From 2-12-FULL-60-19 sp041483675 (lineage in GTDB: Bacteria; Desulfobacterota; Binatia; UBA9968), in the NCBI GenBank assembly GCA_041483675.1, contig JBGPGE010000006.1:1-64000 (forward strand): a DNA stretch of 64,000 nt. Reading direction: 5' to 3'. Under the pieces are notes generated by a model. That model ran no database searches, was not told the DNA's origin, and saw only the letters and a list, made by a program, of their open reading frames with translations. The translations under genes and the position numbers were made by a program. Positions 1 to 8,332 of this stretch are shown here, in pieces. Numbering within the stretch: position 1 is the first letter of the stretch; each line of letters begins with the position of its first letter.

Positions 1-30
1 CCATGACCCTGAGTAAAGTCGAATGGGTCA
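1..30 (-). repeat. Dispersed CCCTTCGAC/CTCAGGG-type short repeat
   Basis: Read on the minus strand this is TGACCCATTCGACT followed by ACTCAGGGTCATGG. It is a variant of a short dyad that recurs at 38502-38555, 44800-44826, 61646-61677 and, inside a coding region, at 21444-21467. It is an intergenic repeat with no coding potential. Confidence 0.6.
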
Positions 31-106
31 CCCCCGAATGTTTTAATCGGGGGTCCAGTCCGAAATTCGACTGGATTCCCGCTAAAAGCATGCGGGAATG
101 ACGGAC
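27..106 (+). repeat. 80-bp composite hairpin repeat, copy 1
   Basis: The element consists of three consecutive dyads: CCCCCGA/TCGGGGG, TCCAGTC/GACTGGA and TTCCCGC/GCGGGAA. A second copy at 41891-41970 is the same length and differs at 2 of 80 positions by direct comparison. Both copies are followed about 25 bases later by the palindrome CGCAGCAAGCTGCG. The right half is related to the ATTCCC-N8-GGGAAT repeats at 4191, 15695, 44668 and 49645. Confidence 0.85.
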
Positions 107-238
107 TCTGGCAGTGCTACCAACCACCACTACGCAGCAAGCTGCGGGGAATTGACCCCAAAGAGATTAAACGCATTACTCCATCACTCCACTACTCCAG
201 CCTCTCACACGTTGACGCAGGCTGGCGAATCCGGTAGG
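107..238. other. Intergenic sequence with small palindrome and ACTCC tracts
   Basis: No gene is visible. It contains the palindrome CGCAGC-AA-GCTGCG (133-146), which accompanies the composite repeat here and again near 41992. A run of ACTCC-type units at 175-205 resembles one arm of the dyad at 62545-62618. It lies downstream of the amidohydrolase gene. Confidence 0.5.
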
Positions 239-1417
239 TCACGGCCGTTCGCTCGGTAGCGGTTCGTAAACCATGCCGTTGCGGATGGTGAAGACCGGCG
301 CCAGAGCCTGCCGGGCCTTGAGGTTGCCATGCTGTGAATCGACGGCTTGCCACTCGCGTTCTTCGGCTCTCAGCACCGTGATCTCCGCCACGCGGCCGAC
401 TCGGATCGCGCCCAGCTCTTTTTCGCGCTTGAGCAGCCGGGCAGCGTTGGCCGTCGCCATCTCGACGACCTGAGAAAGCGAGAAACCCAATGCCATAAGC
501 TTTGCCATGGTCGTGGGGAGATCATAGACCGGACCTGCCCGGTTGCCGCGATGACCGTCGGTGGAGACGCCGTCCGGCTGGAGACCTTGATCGAGCACGC
601 GGCGCGCAACGTCGAAGTTCAAATTGTGAAGCCCGTGCCCCACGTCGAACAGGATTCCTGAGTCTCGCGCGTCGCGCGCCTGCGGCCACAGCTTGCCGTT
701 CGGGTCGAGCAAACCTCCGGGGTGAGCGGTAAACATGTGGGTCACGATATCTCCCGCGCGAAGATGAGCCAGCACCTTGCCGATCGAAGGCGGCTCCGCG
801 CCGCGCCCCCAGCTCTCGCCGATATGCACGAGCAGCGGCAACCGCAAACGATCCGCGAGCCGCCGCGCCCGCTTGAGCGGCTTCAGCCCCTCGGCGCCGA
901 GCGCCGCTCCGGTCGCTATCACTTTGATGCCGACGATCCGGTCGCGATTGGCCTCGACCACGGCGGCGATTTTTTCTTCGTCGATCAGCCGCGGATCGGC
1001 GAGCGCGGCGTATCCGGGGCCCGCCACCGAACCCAGGGTCGAGAGGTTCACGTAGGCCAGCACCCGGCTCCTGGCCGGCTCGGCGACGTACTTTCGGAAA
1101 ACCGGGAAAAGGCTGTGGCCCGTGCTGCCTGCATCCACGACCGTGGTCACGCCCGAACCGACGCCGAACAGATCGGGATCCGCGCCGAAAGCGCCCAGGC
1201 CGTTCATCAGATGAAGATGAACGTCGATCAATCCGGGAACGACCACCAGACCTTTGACGTTGAGCACGGTCGCGCCGGCTGCCGGGAGGTTGGCTCCGAT
1301 CGCCTTGACGCAGCCGTTTTGAATACGCACGTCGAGCAGCCGGTCCAGCCCGCTTGCGGGATCGAGCAGCCGGCCGCCTTTCAAGAGCAGCCGCCGCATC
1401 TGCGCGCTCTCTTTCAT
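239..1417 (-). CDS. Amidohydrolase/deacetylase-family metallohydrolase
   Basis: A 392-residue cytosolic enzyme of the amidohydrolase superfamily, in the dihydroorotase-like EF_0837/AHA_3915 deacetylase group. Visible metal-site residues are the DVHLHL motif (Asp65, His67, His69), Lys165 in IKVIATG as the likely carboxylated bridging lysine, His198 in HIGES, His227 or His261 and Asp287 in STDGH as the general base. The N-terminal beta-sandwich strand pattern (LLLKGGRLLDP) and the C-terminal sandwich return (VFTIRNGMV) are intact, so it is full length. The ATG overlaps the stop of the upstream VOC gene by four bases (ATGA), implying translational coupling; Met7 is an alternative start. It is the last gene of the long minus-strand cluster. 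The substrate is unknown; a cyclic amide, N-acyl compound or imide are all possible. Confidence 0.85.
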   Translation of the reverse strand: MKESAQMRRLLLKGGRLLDPASGLDRLLDVRIQNGCVKAIGANLPAAGATVLNVKGLVVVPGLIDVHLHLMNGLGAFGADPDLFGVGSGVTTVVDAGSTGHSLFPVFRKYVAEPARSRVLAYVNLSTLGSVAGPGYAALADPRLIDEEKIAAVVEANRDRIVGIKVIATGAALGAEGLKPLKRARRLADRLRLPLLVHIGESWGRGAEPPSIGKVLAHLRAGDIVTHMFTAHPGGLLDPNGKLWPQARDARDSGILFDVGHGLHNLNFDVARRVLDQGLQPDGVSTDGHRGNRAGPVYDLPTTMAKLMALGFSLSQVVEMATANAARLLKREKELGAIRVGRVAEITVLRAEEREWQAVDSQHGNLKARQALAPVFTIRNGMVYEPLPSERP

Positions 1418-1782
1418 TTGAGGACTTCCATGACCTCAAGCCGCACGCCTTCGGGCCCCTCGAAGAAGCAGACGTGGCGCCCGTCGGGAAGCTGCCGCTC
1501 TTCGAGGATACGCGCGCCGGCGGCTTTCAGTCTTTTGACCTCGCCGGCGATGTCGTCGGTGTCCAGCGCCAGATGCTCCATCCCGTAGTGCTGCCCGAGC
1601 TTCTGCCCTTCGATAAAATCCGTCACGTTCATCGCCAGCCCGTGCAGATCGAGCCGGAAGGTGACGCGATCTCCGCTCCGATTTTCCGCCGCGATCTTCG
1701 CGCCGAGATTTTTTACAAACCACTGCGCCGTCTTCTCCGGATCTGCCGTCTTGATGTGAAGATGGTTGACGTTGATGACCAT
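1414..1782 (-). CDS. VOC (glyoxalase/dioxygenase fold) family protein
   Basis: A 122-residue single-domain vicinal-oxygen-chelate protein. It begins with the paired-beta pattern INVNHLHIKTADPEKTAQWFVKNLG and has a central GMEHLALDTDD strand with a candidate metal His. It ends in FFEGPEGVRLEVMEV, where the Glu fits the usual last VOC metal ligand. The reading frame extends further upstream, but the ATG at 1782 is chosen because AGGAGGC lies just upstream and the VOC fold begins there. The gene is 84 bases downstream of the molybdenum hydroxylase gene and overlaps the amidohydrolase by four bases. The family includes glyoxalases, epimerases, extradiol dioxygenases and isomerases; the context favours a step in ring-product handling, but the substrate cannot be read from sequence. 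Confidence 0.85.
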   Translation of the reverse strand: MVINVNHLHIKTADPEKTAQWFVKNLGAKIAAENRSGDRVTFRLDLHGLAMNVTDFIEGQKLGQHYGMEHLALDTDDIAGEVKRLKAAGARILEERQLPDGRHVCFFEGPEGVRLEVMEVLK

Positions 1783-1866
1783 AGGATGCCTCCTGCTTTC
1801 CGACCGCTCGCCAGCCGAAAGGTAATCCGGCGCGCTTGGCGATGTCAAACCGATTGAGACGGACTT

Positions 1867-4113
1867 CTACTTAGGTCGGCGCAATCCCAGATATATCTTC
1901 TCTGCGGCGAGCGGCAGGCTTGTCAGGCGCACCCCGGTCGCGTCGAAAACCGCGTTCCCCACAGCCGGGGGAATCGGCGTGATAGCGTGCTCTGCCGCGG
2001 GCTTGGCATTGAACGGCCCCGGCCCGTGCGTGGCGCCGTGAACCAGCGTGGTCTCGCGCGGCGGCACGTCGCGCGCCGTGAGCATTTTATAATCGCCGAG
2101 GCTGAGCGTCGCGACGCGCCCCTCGTCCAAAACAATCTCTTCGCACAAAGCCATTCCCAATCCTTGCATCATCCCCCCTTCGATCTGGCCTTGATGCGTG
2201 ATCGGATTGATGACGACCGACACGTCGTGGAACGTCCGCATTTGCCTGACTTGAACCTGCCCGGTGTCGCGATCAACTTCCACGTCGGAAATAGCAGCTT
2301 GAAAAATATGTTCTCGGGGTCGCACCCGTCCATCGTAATAGGCAAAGCCGCGGCCCGGCTCTCCCGGGGACAGCGCCGCGAGCTGCTTGAGATCGAGCCT
2401 TGGCTTGCCGTCGATGAGCCGTACCCCGCCGTTTTTCCATTCGACGCGTGTGGGGTCGACCTCCCATTGAATCGCCGCGCGCGCCTTCAAGCTTTCGATC
2501 AGCGCCTGCGTCGCGCGCGCAACGCCCTGCCCGATGACGTGGGTGGCGCCCTGTCCTTTGATGCCGTCGTGATATGGGGCGTGGTTCGTGTCCGGGACTT
2601 CGACGCTGACGCGCTCGGGCTCGATGCCGAGAATCTCCGCCACGATCTGCTTCTGGATGACGTGAACACCGGTGCCGACGTCGAGCACGCCGACGTTGAG
2701 CCGGACGTTTCCGTCTTTTCCGAGCAGGAGCTCGGCTTCGGATCGACCCTGGCCGATGTGTCGGCACGTCAACGCGATGCCGCGGCCGGTTAAATTTCCC
2801 GGTTTCTGCGGCTTCAACCTGGGTTTTTTCCAAACCTTCCGCGCGCGTTCGAGCACTTCGCGGCACTTGATGTCCCGATACTCGAAGCCGGCGTAATTGG
2901 AATCGCCTTCGACAAGCGCGTTCATGAAGCGAAACTCCAGCGGGTCCGCGCCCAGCTCGTGCGCGATCATATCCATGTGGGTCTCGGAAGCGAAGACGGT
3001 TTGCAGCTCGCCGGAGGCCCGCATGTAGCCGCCGGGGACCTGATTCGTATAGACGCACATGCTCTCGTGACGCGTGTGAGGCACACGGTACGCGCCGCCC
3101 ATCGTCAATCCGCCGCTCATGTGCGCCGGCGGACTCGGTTTGAACGCGCCGTAAGCGCCGCCGTTATAGATCACGCGCGCTTCCCGCGCCCACAAGCGGC
3201 CGTCGCTTTTGATGCCGGTGCGAAGCACGATGATCGAAGGATGGCGCGGCGAGGCGGCCATTAACTCCTCGGCATAGGTGCGCACGAAACGGACGGGCTT
3301 GCCGGTCGCCTTGGCTAAATAGTAGGCGAGGGGAATGTCGGTCAGGTAATCCTTGCCGCCGAACGATCCGCCGACGACCACCGGGTGCAGGATCACGCGC
3401 TCCTTCGGCGCCTCCAGGTAGTGCGCCATCTGATCGCGCACGCTGAAGGGCGACTGCGTCGCCGCCCAGATGAGCACTCTCCCTTCGCCGTCGATCTCCA
3501 CCGAGCACGTGTTGGGCTCGATGTAGCCCTGGTGCACCATCTGCGTGCGGAACGTATGCTCGAATATTTTGGCCGATTCGGCGAAGCCCTGCTCGACATT
3601 GCCCTTCCCGGCGGTGAGCACGTTCTGCACGTTGCGCCGCTCCGGCGCCTTGCTCTTGGGCAGATTATAACTCGCGTAATCCGGATGGATCAGCGGCGCG
3701 TCGGGCTTCATCGCCTCCAGCGGATCGAAGACCGCCGGCAGCTCCTCGTATTCGACGTCGATCAGACCGACCGCCTCCTCGGCGATGTCCTTGTCCACGG
3801 CGGCGACGGCGGCGACTTTGTCGCCGACAAAACGCACGCGCTCGCGCGCCAGCGCCGGCGAATCGGGGAAAGTGTGTCCGATCAGCTTCGGGCTCACGTC
3901 CGCGGCGGTGATAACGGCTTTGACGCCGGGCAGCGCCTTCGCCCGGCTCGTATCTATATTGATAATGCGCGCGTGCGGCAGCGGGCTGCGCAGAACCTTG
4001 CCCCAGAGCGTCCCCGGACGGACCACGTCGGCCGCGTAGCAAGCACTGCCGGTGACCTTGCCTAACCCGTCTTCGCGCGCGAGCGGCCGGCCGATTACTT
4101 TGAATTTCGCCAT
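1867..4113 (-). CDS. Xanthine dehydrogenase-family molybdopterin-binding (large) subunit
   Basis: A 748-residue catalytic subunit of a molybdenum hydroxylase. The N-terminal a/b hammerhead domain runs from about residue 1 to 135 (VTGSACYAADV, LPHARI, FVGDKVAAVAA). It is followed by molybdopterin-binding domains with GGSFGGK (248-254) and GGYMRASGELQ (361-371), and the conserved catalytic Glu sits near residue 708 in AAEHAI. The CO-dehydrogenase loop AYRCSFR is absent, so this is an aldehyde/xanthine/hydroxyaromatic type, not CoxL. Such subunits normally work with a [2Fe-2S] and an FAD subunit; neither is encoded nearby. It lies between a UbiD gene and the VOC/amidohydrolase pair. A role in hydroxylating or dehydroxylating an aromatic ring is inferred. 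Two paralogues are at 11818 and 39523. Confidence 0.92.
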   Translation of the reverse strand: MAKFKVIGRPLAREDGLGKVTGSACYAADVVRPGTLWGKVLRSPLPHARIINIDTSRAKALPGVKAVITAADVSPKLIGHTFPDSPALARERVRFVGDKVAAVAAVDKDIAEEAVGLIDVEYEELPAVFDPLEAMKPDAPLIHPDYASYNLPKSKAPERRNVQNVLTAGKGNVEQGFAESAKIFEHTFRTQMVHQGYIEPNTCSVEIDGEGRVLIWAATQSPFSVRDQMAHYLEAPKERVILHPVVVGGSFGGKDYLTDIPLAYYLAKATGKPVRFVRTYAEELMAASPRHPSIIVLRTGIKSDGRLWAREARVIYNGGAYGAFKPSPPAHMSGGLTMGGAYRVPHTRHESMCVYTNQVPGGYMRASGELQTVFASETHMDMIAHELGADPLEFRFMNALVEGDSNYAGFEYRDIKCREVLERARKVWKKPRLKPQKPGNLTGRGIALTCRHIGQGRSEAELLLGKDGNVRLNVGVLDVGTGVHVIQKQIVAEILGIEPERVSVEVPDTNHAPYHDGIKGQGATHVIGQGVARATQALIESLKARAAIQWEVDPTRVEWKNGGVRLIDGKPRLDLKQLAALSPGEPGRGFAYYDGRVRPREHIFQAAISDVEVDRDTGQVQVRQMRTFHDVSVVINPITHQGQIEGGMMQGLGMALCEEIVLDEGRVATLSLGDYKMLTARDVPPRETTLVHGATHGPGPFNAKPAAEHAITPIPPAVGNAVFDATGVRLTSLPLAAEKIYLGLRRPK

Positions 4114-4190
4114 CGCTGCGATGACTCCTGTTGTCTCGAATTCCTAAGTCTAAACGGACTCAACCACAGGCCCACGACTTTGCACAATCC

Positions 4191-4256
4191 GTCATTCCCG
4201 TGAAAACGGGAATCCAGTCTTCTCAAACCTGGACTCCCGCTTCCGCGGGAGTGACG
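4191..4256. repeat. dRS3-like ATTCCC-N8-GGGAAT double-hairpin repeat
   Basis: GTCATTCCC, an eight-base spacer and GGGAATCCAG form the first dyad; CTGGACTCCCGC...GCGGGAGTGAC forms the second and pairs with the first to close the element. The core matches the pattern ATTCCC-N8-GGGAAT known as dRS3 in Neisseria. It sits between a molybdenum hydroxylase gene and the upstream UbiD gene. Related copies are at 15695, 44668 and 49645. Confidence 0.75.
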
Positions 4257-4277
4257 ATAACTGGTTATCCGAATTTC

Positions 4278-5714
4278 CTATTTCTGCCCGAAGAGGTCCT
4301 GCCACTTTCCTATAACTTTTTGTCTCAACTCCGCGCTCGACGACGCGGTCCTGGGAAATTCTTTGATCCAATCGTACGGCTTGCAGGCGTCGATGACCGC
4401 GCGGGCGCCGAAGGCGACCTTCGCCCCTCTGGAATAGATCGGATCGAGCGGACTTGTGTACGTGTTGCGGATGATGTCGATGTCCTTTTCGGGATTGGAC
4501 CGCGTGCCGATTGCCCAGAGGACTTCGTTGATATTCGCCGGATCGATATCGTCGTCGACGACGACGACGTAGCGGCCCAGGTGATTCCCCGCCGCCTGGC
4601 ATTGCGACGCGACGTGGCCGACCTGCCGCGCGTGGCCGGGATAACGCTGGCGAATCGAAACCACGGCGAAGAAATTCACCCCCGCCGCTTCGTGATACCA
4701 GACGCCTTTCACGTCGGGGATGCCGTCCCGCGCGAGCGATTCCTTGACGTTCACCGACTTGATCAGGCAGCTGGCGTAAGAGTAATCGTGCGGCGGCAAC
4801 CCCGGCGGCGAGCCGAGATTGATCGGATCGTCTCTGTGGTAGACGGCTTTGACGTCGATGATCGGTTCTTTCCCTCTGCCCGAGGCGTAGTAGCCGGTGT
4901 ACTCGCCGAACGGCCCCTCTTCGCGCAGCTCGCCGGGCGGGCAATATCCCTCGAAAGCCATTTCGCTGCCCGCCGGAACCGGAAGGCCCGTCGCCTCGCC
5001 GCGAATCACGGCAGCGGATTCGCCCATCACCGCGCCGAGATAATTGTACTCCGATATTCCATACGAGATGCCCATGCCTGAGATCATCAGGTAGAGCGGA
5101 TGGTGCCCCAGCGAGACCGCGACCGGAGCGGCCTCGCCCCGGTCGTGATATTTTTTCACGTTGATCGCGCCGTGATGCGCCGGAGAAATATGGAGGGTTA
5201 CGGTCTTCTTGTCTTGCAGCATCAGCCGGTAAGAGCCGAAGTTGATCCTGCCGCTGTCGGGATCTTTGGTGATGACGACGCAGCCCGTGCCCAGATATTT
5301 TCCGCCGTCGTGCTCGTGCCACTTGGGCGCGGGGAACTGAAGCAGGTTTACATCGGACTCGCGATAGCGGTGCTTGAGGAGAGGCGCGTCCGAGACGTCC
5401 TGCGTCGGATAGTCCGCGGCGCGGCGCTCGTACTCGCTCATCTTCCCTTCCAGGCGCGAGACCAGCTGCCGATCGGTATCGACGTCGCGAAAGCCGAGCG
5501 TCACGCCGAGCCGCTTGGCGTTTAGGACCGACCCCGAAAGAATCCGAAATCCTTTTTGGAAGCCTGGAATCTCGTCGAACAAAAGCGCCGGCCCGCGCCG
5601 TTGGCCGTTGATTTCGGTGATTACGCCGATCTCGAGCTCGGCGTCCGCGCCGTCGACGCGCTTTAACTCGCCGAGCGCGTCGATCTCTTTCAGCCAGCTT
5701 CTCAAATCTTCCAT
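4278..5714 (-). CDS. UbiD-family decarboxylase (copy 1)
   Basis: A 478-residue member of the UbiD/Fdc family, reversible decarboxylases that use prenylated FMN made by UbiX. Visible hallmarks are the N-terminal LRSWLKEIDALGEL helix, the cofactor region GTGCVVITKDPDSG with the catalytic Arg in INFGSYRLML, and the Glu pair in SEMAFEG followed by EGPFGEYTGYYA. VVVVDDDIDP and the WAIGTRSNPEKD strand belong to the C-terminal part. Length is normal. The start follows the stop of the secreted binding-protein gene by eight bases, with a G-rich ribosome site between them. The likely reaction is (de)carboxylation of a phenolic or heteroaromatic acid. No ubiX is in the window, so the cofactor must come from elsewhere in the genome. 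Three paralogues follow upstream at 6873, 10400 and 14257. Confidence 0.93.
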   Translation of the reverse strand: MEDLRSWLKEIDALGELKRVDGADAELEIGVITEINGQRRGPALLFDEIPGFQKGFRILSGSVLNAKRLGVTLGFRDVDTDRQLVSRLEGKMSEYERRAADYPTQDVSDAPLLKHRYRESDVNLLQFPAPKWHEHDGGKYLGTGCVVITKDPDSGRINFGSYRLMLQDKKTVTLHISPAHHGAINVKKYHDRGEAAPVAVSLGHHPLYLMISGMGISYGISEYNYLGAVMGESAAVIRGEATGLPVPAGSEMAFEGYCPPGELREEGPFGEYTGYYASGRGKEPIIDVKAVYHRDDPINLGSPPGLPPHDYSYASCLIKSVNVKESLARDGIPDVKGVWYHEAAGVNFFAVVSIRQRYPGHARQVGHVASQCQAAGNHLGRYVVVVDDDIDPANINEVLWAIGTRSNPEKDIDIIRNTYTSPLDPIYSRGAKVAFGARAVIDACKPYDWIKEFPRTASSSAELRQKVIGKWQDLFGQK

Positions 5715-5722
5715 TCGCCCCC

Positions 5723-6718
5723 CTACTTTTTGTACAACTGCTCGACGAAGCCGGAGCGAACGACTTCCCGCACGGGCCCCTCGTCGATGAAATCCTGCGG
5801 ATTCGCGCCCTTGGCTTTGGGATTGGTCAGCGCCGCTTCCTCCAGGAGCAGTTTGATATCTTCCGGCCGGATATCCGGCACGCGCGAGAGCAGCCGGTCG
5901 ACGTGGTAATGGTATGCCTGTTTGAGAATATCCTCGTCGTCGGTCCGCGTGTAGCGGCCTAAAATCTTCATTCCCTCGGCAAGACGGGTTTTCAGAAAAT
6001 GCGTCGCCTCGATCTGCGACTTGATAAACCTTGCGACGACTTCACGGTTGTCCCGCAGAAAACTTTTCCTGGCGACCAGCGCCGCCTGGGCGTAGCGGAT
6101 GCCGCTCTGCGAGAGATCGACCAGCTCGCGCAGCCCCAACCTCCTGGCGATGAATAGATACGGCACCGACATCATGCCGGATTCGACCGCGCCGTTTGCC
6201 AGAGCCGTGAGAATATCGGCCGACGTGCCGACCTGGATCAAAACCACGTCCTTTCCTGGTTCCAGGTTCTGGCTTCTCAAAAAATAGCGCGCGGCGAAAT
6301 CGAGGGTGCCGCCGAAGCGCGTCACGCCCATCTTCTTGCCGCGAAGCTGCGCGATCTCTTTGATCGACGGATTGCTGTAAACCGTAAACACCCAGGTGTG
6401 CACGTTGGTGCCGAAGATCGCGAGATCGTTGTAGCCCTGGAGCTGCGCGATAATGCCGCCGGTGCCTCCGCCCGCCAGGATATCGACCTGGCCCGCCAGA
6501 AGAGCCGCCATGCCGCGGGTGGAGGAGCCGACCTGAATCACTTCGACCGCGAGCTCGTGCTTCTTGAAAAGCCCCGCGTCGTGCGCCGTCCAGAGCGGCA
6601 GGAACGATGCCGTCGGCGCCGGATAAGCGATGCGCAAAGATTTTTCCGCCGCCGGGAGGCCTGACGGAGCCAGCCAGAAGACAGCCAACAAGAGGGCCGC
6701 GATTTTTGTCATCGACAT
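5723..6718 (-). CDS. Secreted NMT1/TauA-type ABC substrate-binding protein
   Basis: A 331-residue periplasmic-binding protein. A Sec signal (MTKIAALLLAVFWLAP, cleavage near LPAAE) precedes the domain start LRIAYPAPTASFLPLW. The AGLFKKHELAVEVIQVGSSTRG and GKKMGVTRFGGTLDF blocks are typical of the NitT/TauT NMT1 family. The frame is open further upstream; the ATG at 6718 is chosen because AGGA precedes it and the signal peptide begins there (ATG at 6712 is also possible). It lies immediately upstream of a UbiD gene, and the same pairing recurs at 8333/6873 and 15793/14257. No permease or ATPase of this transporter class is nearby, so its partner is elsewhere, or it works as a receptor or chaperone for a UbiD substrate. 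Confidence 0.88.
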   Translation of the reverse strand: MSMTKIAALLLAVFWLAPSGLPAAEKSLRIAYPAPTASFLPLWTAHDAGLFKKHELAVEVIQVGSSTRGMAALLAGQVDILAGGGTGGIIAQLQGYNDLAIFGTNVHTWVFTVYSNPSIKEIAQLRGKKMGVTRFGGTLDFAARYFLRSQNLEPGKDVVLIQVGTSADILTALANGAVESGMMSVPYLFIARRLGLRELVDLSQSGIRYAQAALVARKSFLRDNREVVARFIKSQIEATHFLKTRLAEGMKILGRYTRTDDEDILKQAYHYHVDRLLSRVPDIRPEDIKLLLEEAALTNPKAKGANPQDFIDEGPVREVVRSGFVEQLYKK

Positions 6719-6872
6719 GCTAAGTTCCTGTCGCTGCAACAACATCGGCCTAGGCATCCAACATGCCGCCACGGGAGCGAGGATCCTCGCCAACGCCCGC
6801 CGCCTCAGCCTTGGCCGTGAGATTCCCGCCGGTTGGTTCTTGCAGAGAGAACATACTTGAAAAAAGAAGGGC

Positions 6873-8315
6873 CTAAAACGGCAGTATCCCCGACCACTTG
6901 GCCTTCACCTGCTTCTTAAACTCCTCGCTCGATTCCGCCACTTTCGGGACCTTGGATAGAGATCGAAAAGGCCAGCAAGCATCGATCACGGCGCAGGAGG
7001 CCGTATTGCCCGCCGCTTTGTCGTAGCGAGAGCGCGCCATGGGATCGAGGGCGTTGGCGTGGGTCTGGTCGATGATCGCAATCGAGCGCGCCGGGTCGCT
7101 GCGGGTGCAGACGGCCCACATCACTTCCTCGAGGTTCGTGATGTCGATGCCGTCATCGACCACCACCACGTAGCGCGTCGAGTGCGAAGGGTGGAGGAGC
7201 TGCGACGCCACGGCGCCGACCTGGCGCGCGTGACCGTCGTAGAGCTGCTTGATGCTTACGACGGTCAAGAGGTTCGCCGCGCCCGCCTCCGGCCGGTAGA
7301 CTCCCGTGACGCCGTGGATACTCGCGCGCTCAAGCAGCCGCCAGAGGCTCGCCGACTTGATGATGGAATGCCGGTAGGTGCTGTCGTGCGGCGGCTTGCC
7401 GGGCCAGGCGCCGAGCAGAATCGGATCGTTACGGTGATAGACGGCCTCGACCCGGATCACCGGCTCCGGCTTGGCTTCGCTCACGTAATACCCGGGCCAT
7501 TCGCCGAATTTCCCTTCGCTCTCGAACTCGTTCGGGTTGAGCCAGCCCTCGAACGCGATTTCGCTGAACGCCGGCAGCGGCAGCCCGGTGACCGGCGCGC
7601 GGACGACCGGGACCGGCTCGCCCAGAATCGCCCCGACATAGCCGTACTCCGAAGCGCCGATCGGCAGAGAAGAGGAGCCGGCGAAAAAGATCAGGGGGTG
7701 ATGGCCGGCCGAGACCGCGATGGGACACGGTTTGCCCGCCCGCCAGTATTTTTCCATGATGATCCGGCCGTGGTGACCGGGCGCGATAAAGATGCCGGCT
7801 CGTTTCTCGTCGTGCACCATCACCCGATAGGTGCCCAGGTTGATCCAGCCGCTGTCGGGGTCCCGCATGATGGCGACCGAGCCTGTCCCGATGTAGCGCC
7901 CGCCGTCCTCTTCGTGCCACAGCGGGGAGGGAAATTTCAGCAGGTTGACTTGCCCGCCTTTGTCGATCGTTTCAAAAACGGCGCCGCTTTCGATCTGGCG
8001 AGGGGAATATTCCTGAAGATGGTCGTTCCAGGCATGCATTTTCTCCTTCATGAAGCGGATGAGCTCCAGCCCTTCGAGATCGAGCGGAAAACCGAGCGTC
8101 AGGGCGAGCCTCCGGGCGCTCGACATCGCCCCGGCCAGCAGCCTGAAGCCCGCCGGGTAGCCTTTGATCTGATCGAAGAGCAGCGCCGGCCCGCGCGCCT
8201 TGGCGTTGAGCTCGACAACCGTACCGATCTCTTTGTTCCAGTCCGCGCCGCTAAGCGTCGTGATCTCGCCGGAGGTTTCTACCGCGGCGATCCAGTCTCG
8301 CAAATCAGTGTTCAT
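6873..8315 (-). CDS. UbiD-family decarboxylase (copy 2)
   Basis: A 480-residue prenyl-FMN-dependent decarboxylase, complete in length. The conserved Arg is in INLGTYRVMV, the Glu pair in SEIAFEG, and the following segment is SEGKFGEWPGYYV, slightly divergent from the EGPFGE of the other copies. VVVVDDGIDITNLEEVMWAVCTRSDPARS is clearly homologous to copy 1. The ATG is preceded by GGAG and lies 17 bases from the stop of the upstream binding-protein gene. The small substrate-lining differences between the four copies suggest different acids rather than redundancy; this is inference. It is followed after about 155 bases by the next binding-protein gene. Confidence 0.93.
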   Translation of the reverse strand: MNTDLRDWIAAVETSGEITTLSGADWNKEIGTVVELNAKARGPALLFDQIKGYPAGFRLLAGAMSSARRLALTLGFPLDLEGLELIRFMKEKMHAWNDHLQEYSPRQIESGAVFETIDKGGQVNLLKFPSPLWHEEDGGRYIGTGSVAIMRDPDSGWINLGTYRVMVHDEKRAGIFIAPGHHGRIIMEKYWRAGKPCPIAVSAGHHPLIFFAGSSSLPIGASEYGYVGAILGEPVPVVRAPVTGLPLPAFSEIAFEGWLNPNEFESEGKFGEWPGYYVSEAKPEPVIRVEAVYHRNDPILLGAWPGKPPHDSTYRHSIIKSASLWRLLERASIHGVTGVYRPEAGAANLLTVVSIKQLYDGHARQVGAVASQLLHPSHSTRYVVVVDDGIDITNLEEVMWAVCTRSDPARSIAIIDQTHANALDPMARSRYDKAAGNTASCAVIDACWPFRSLSKVPKVAESSEEFKKQVKAKWSGILPF

Positions 8316-8332
8316 AGCATCACGACTCCATT

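Noticed and set aside
1867..4113. CO dehydrogenase large subunit (CoxL)
   Set aside because: The active-site loop AYRCSFR is missing; the motif is GGYMRASGELQ, fitting aldehyde/hydroxyaromatic types. The same applies to copies 2 and 3.
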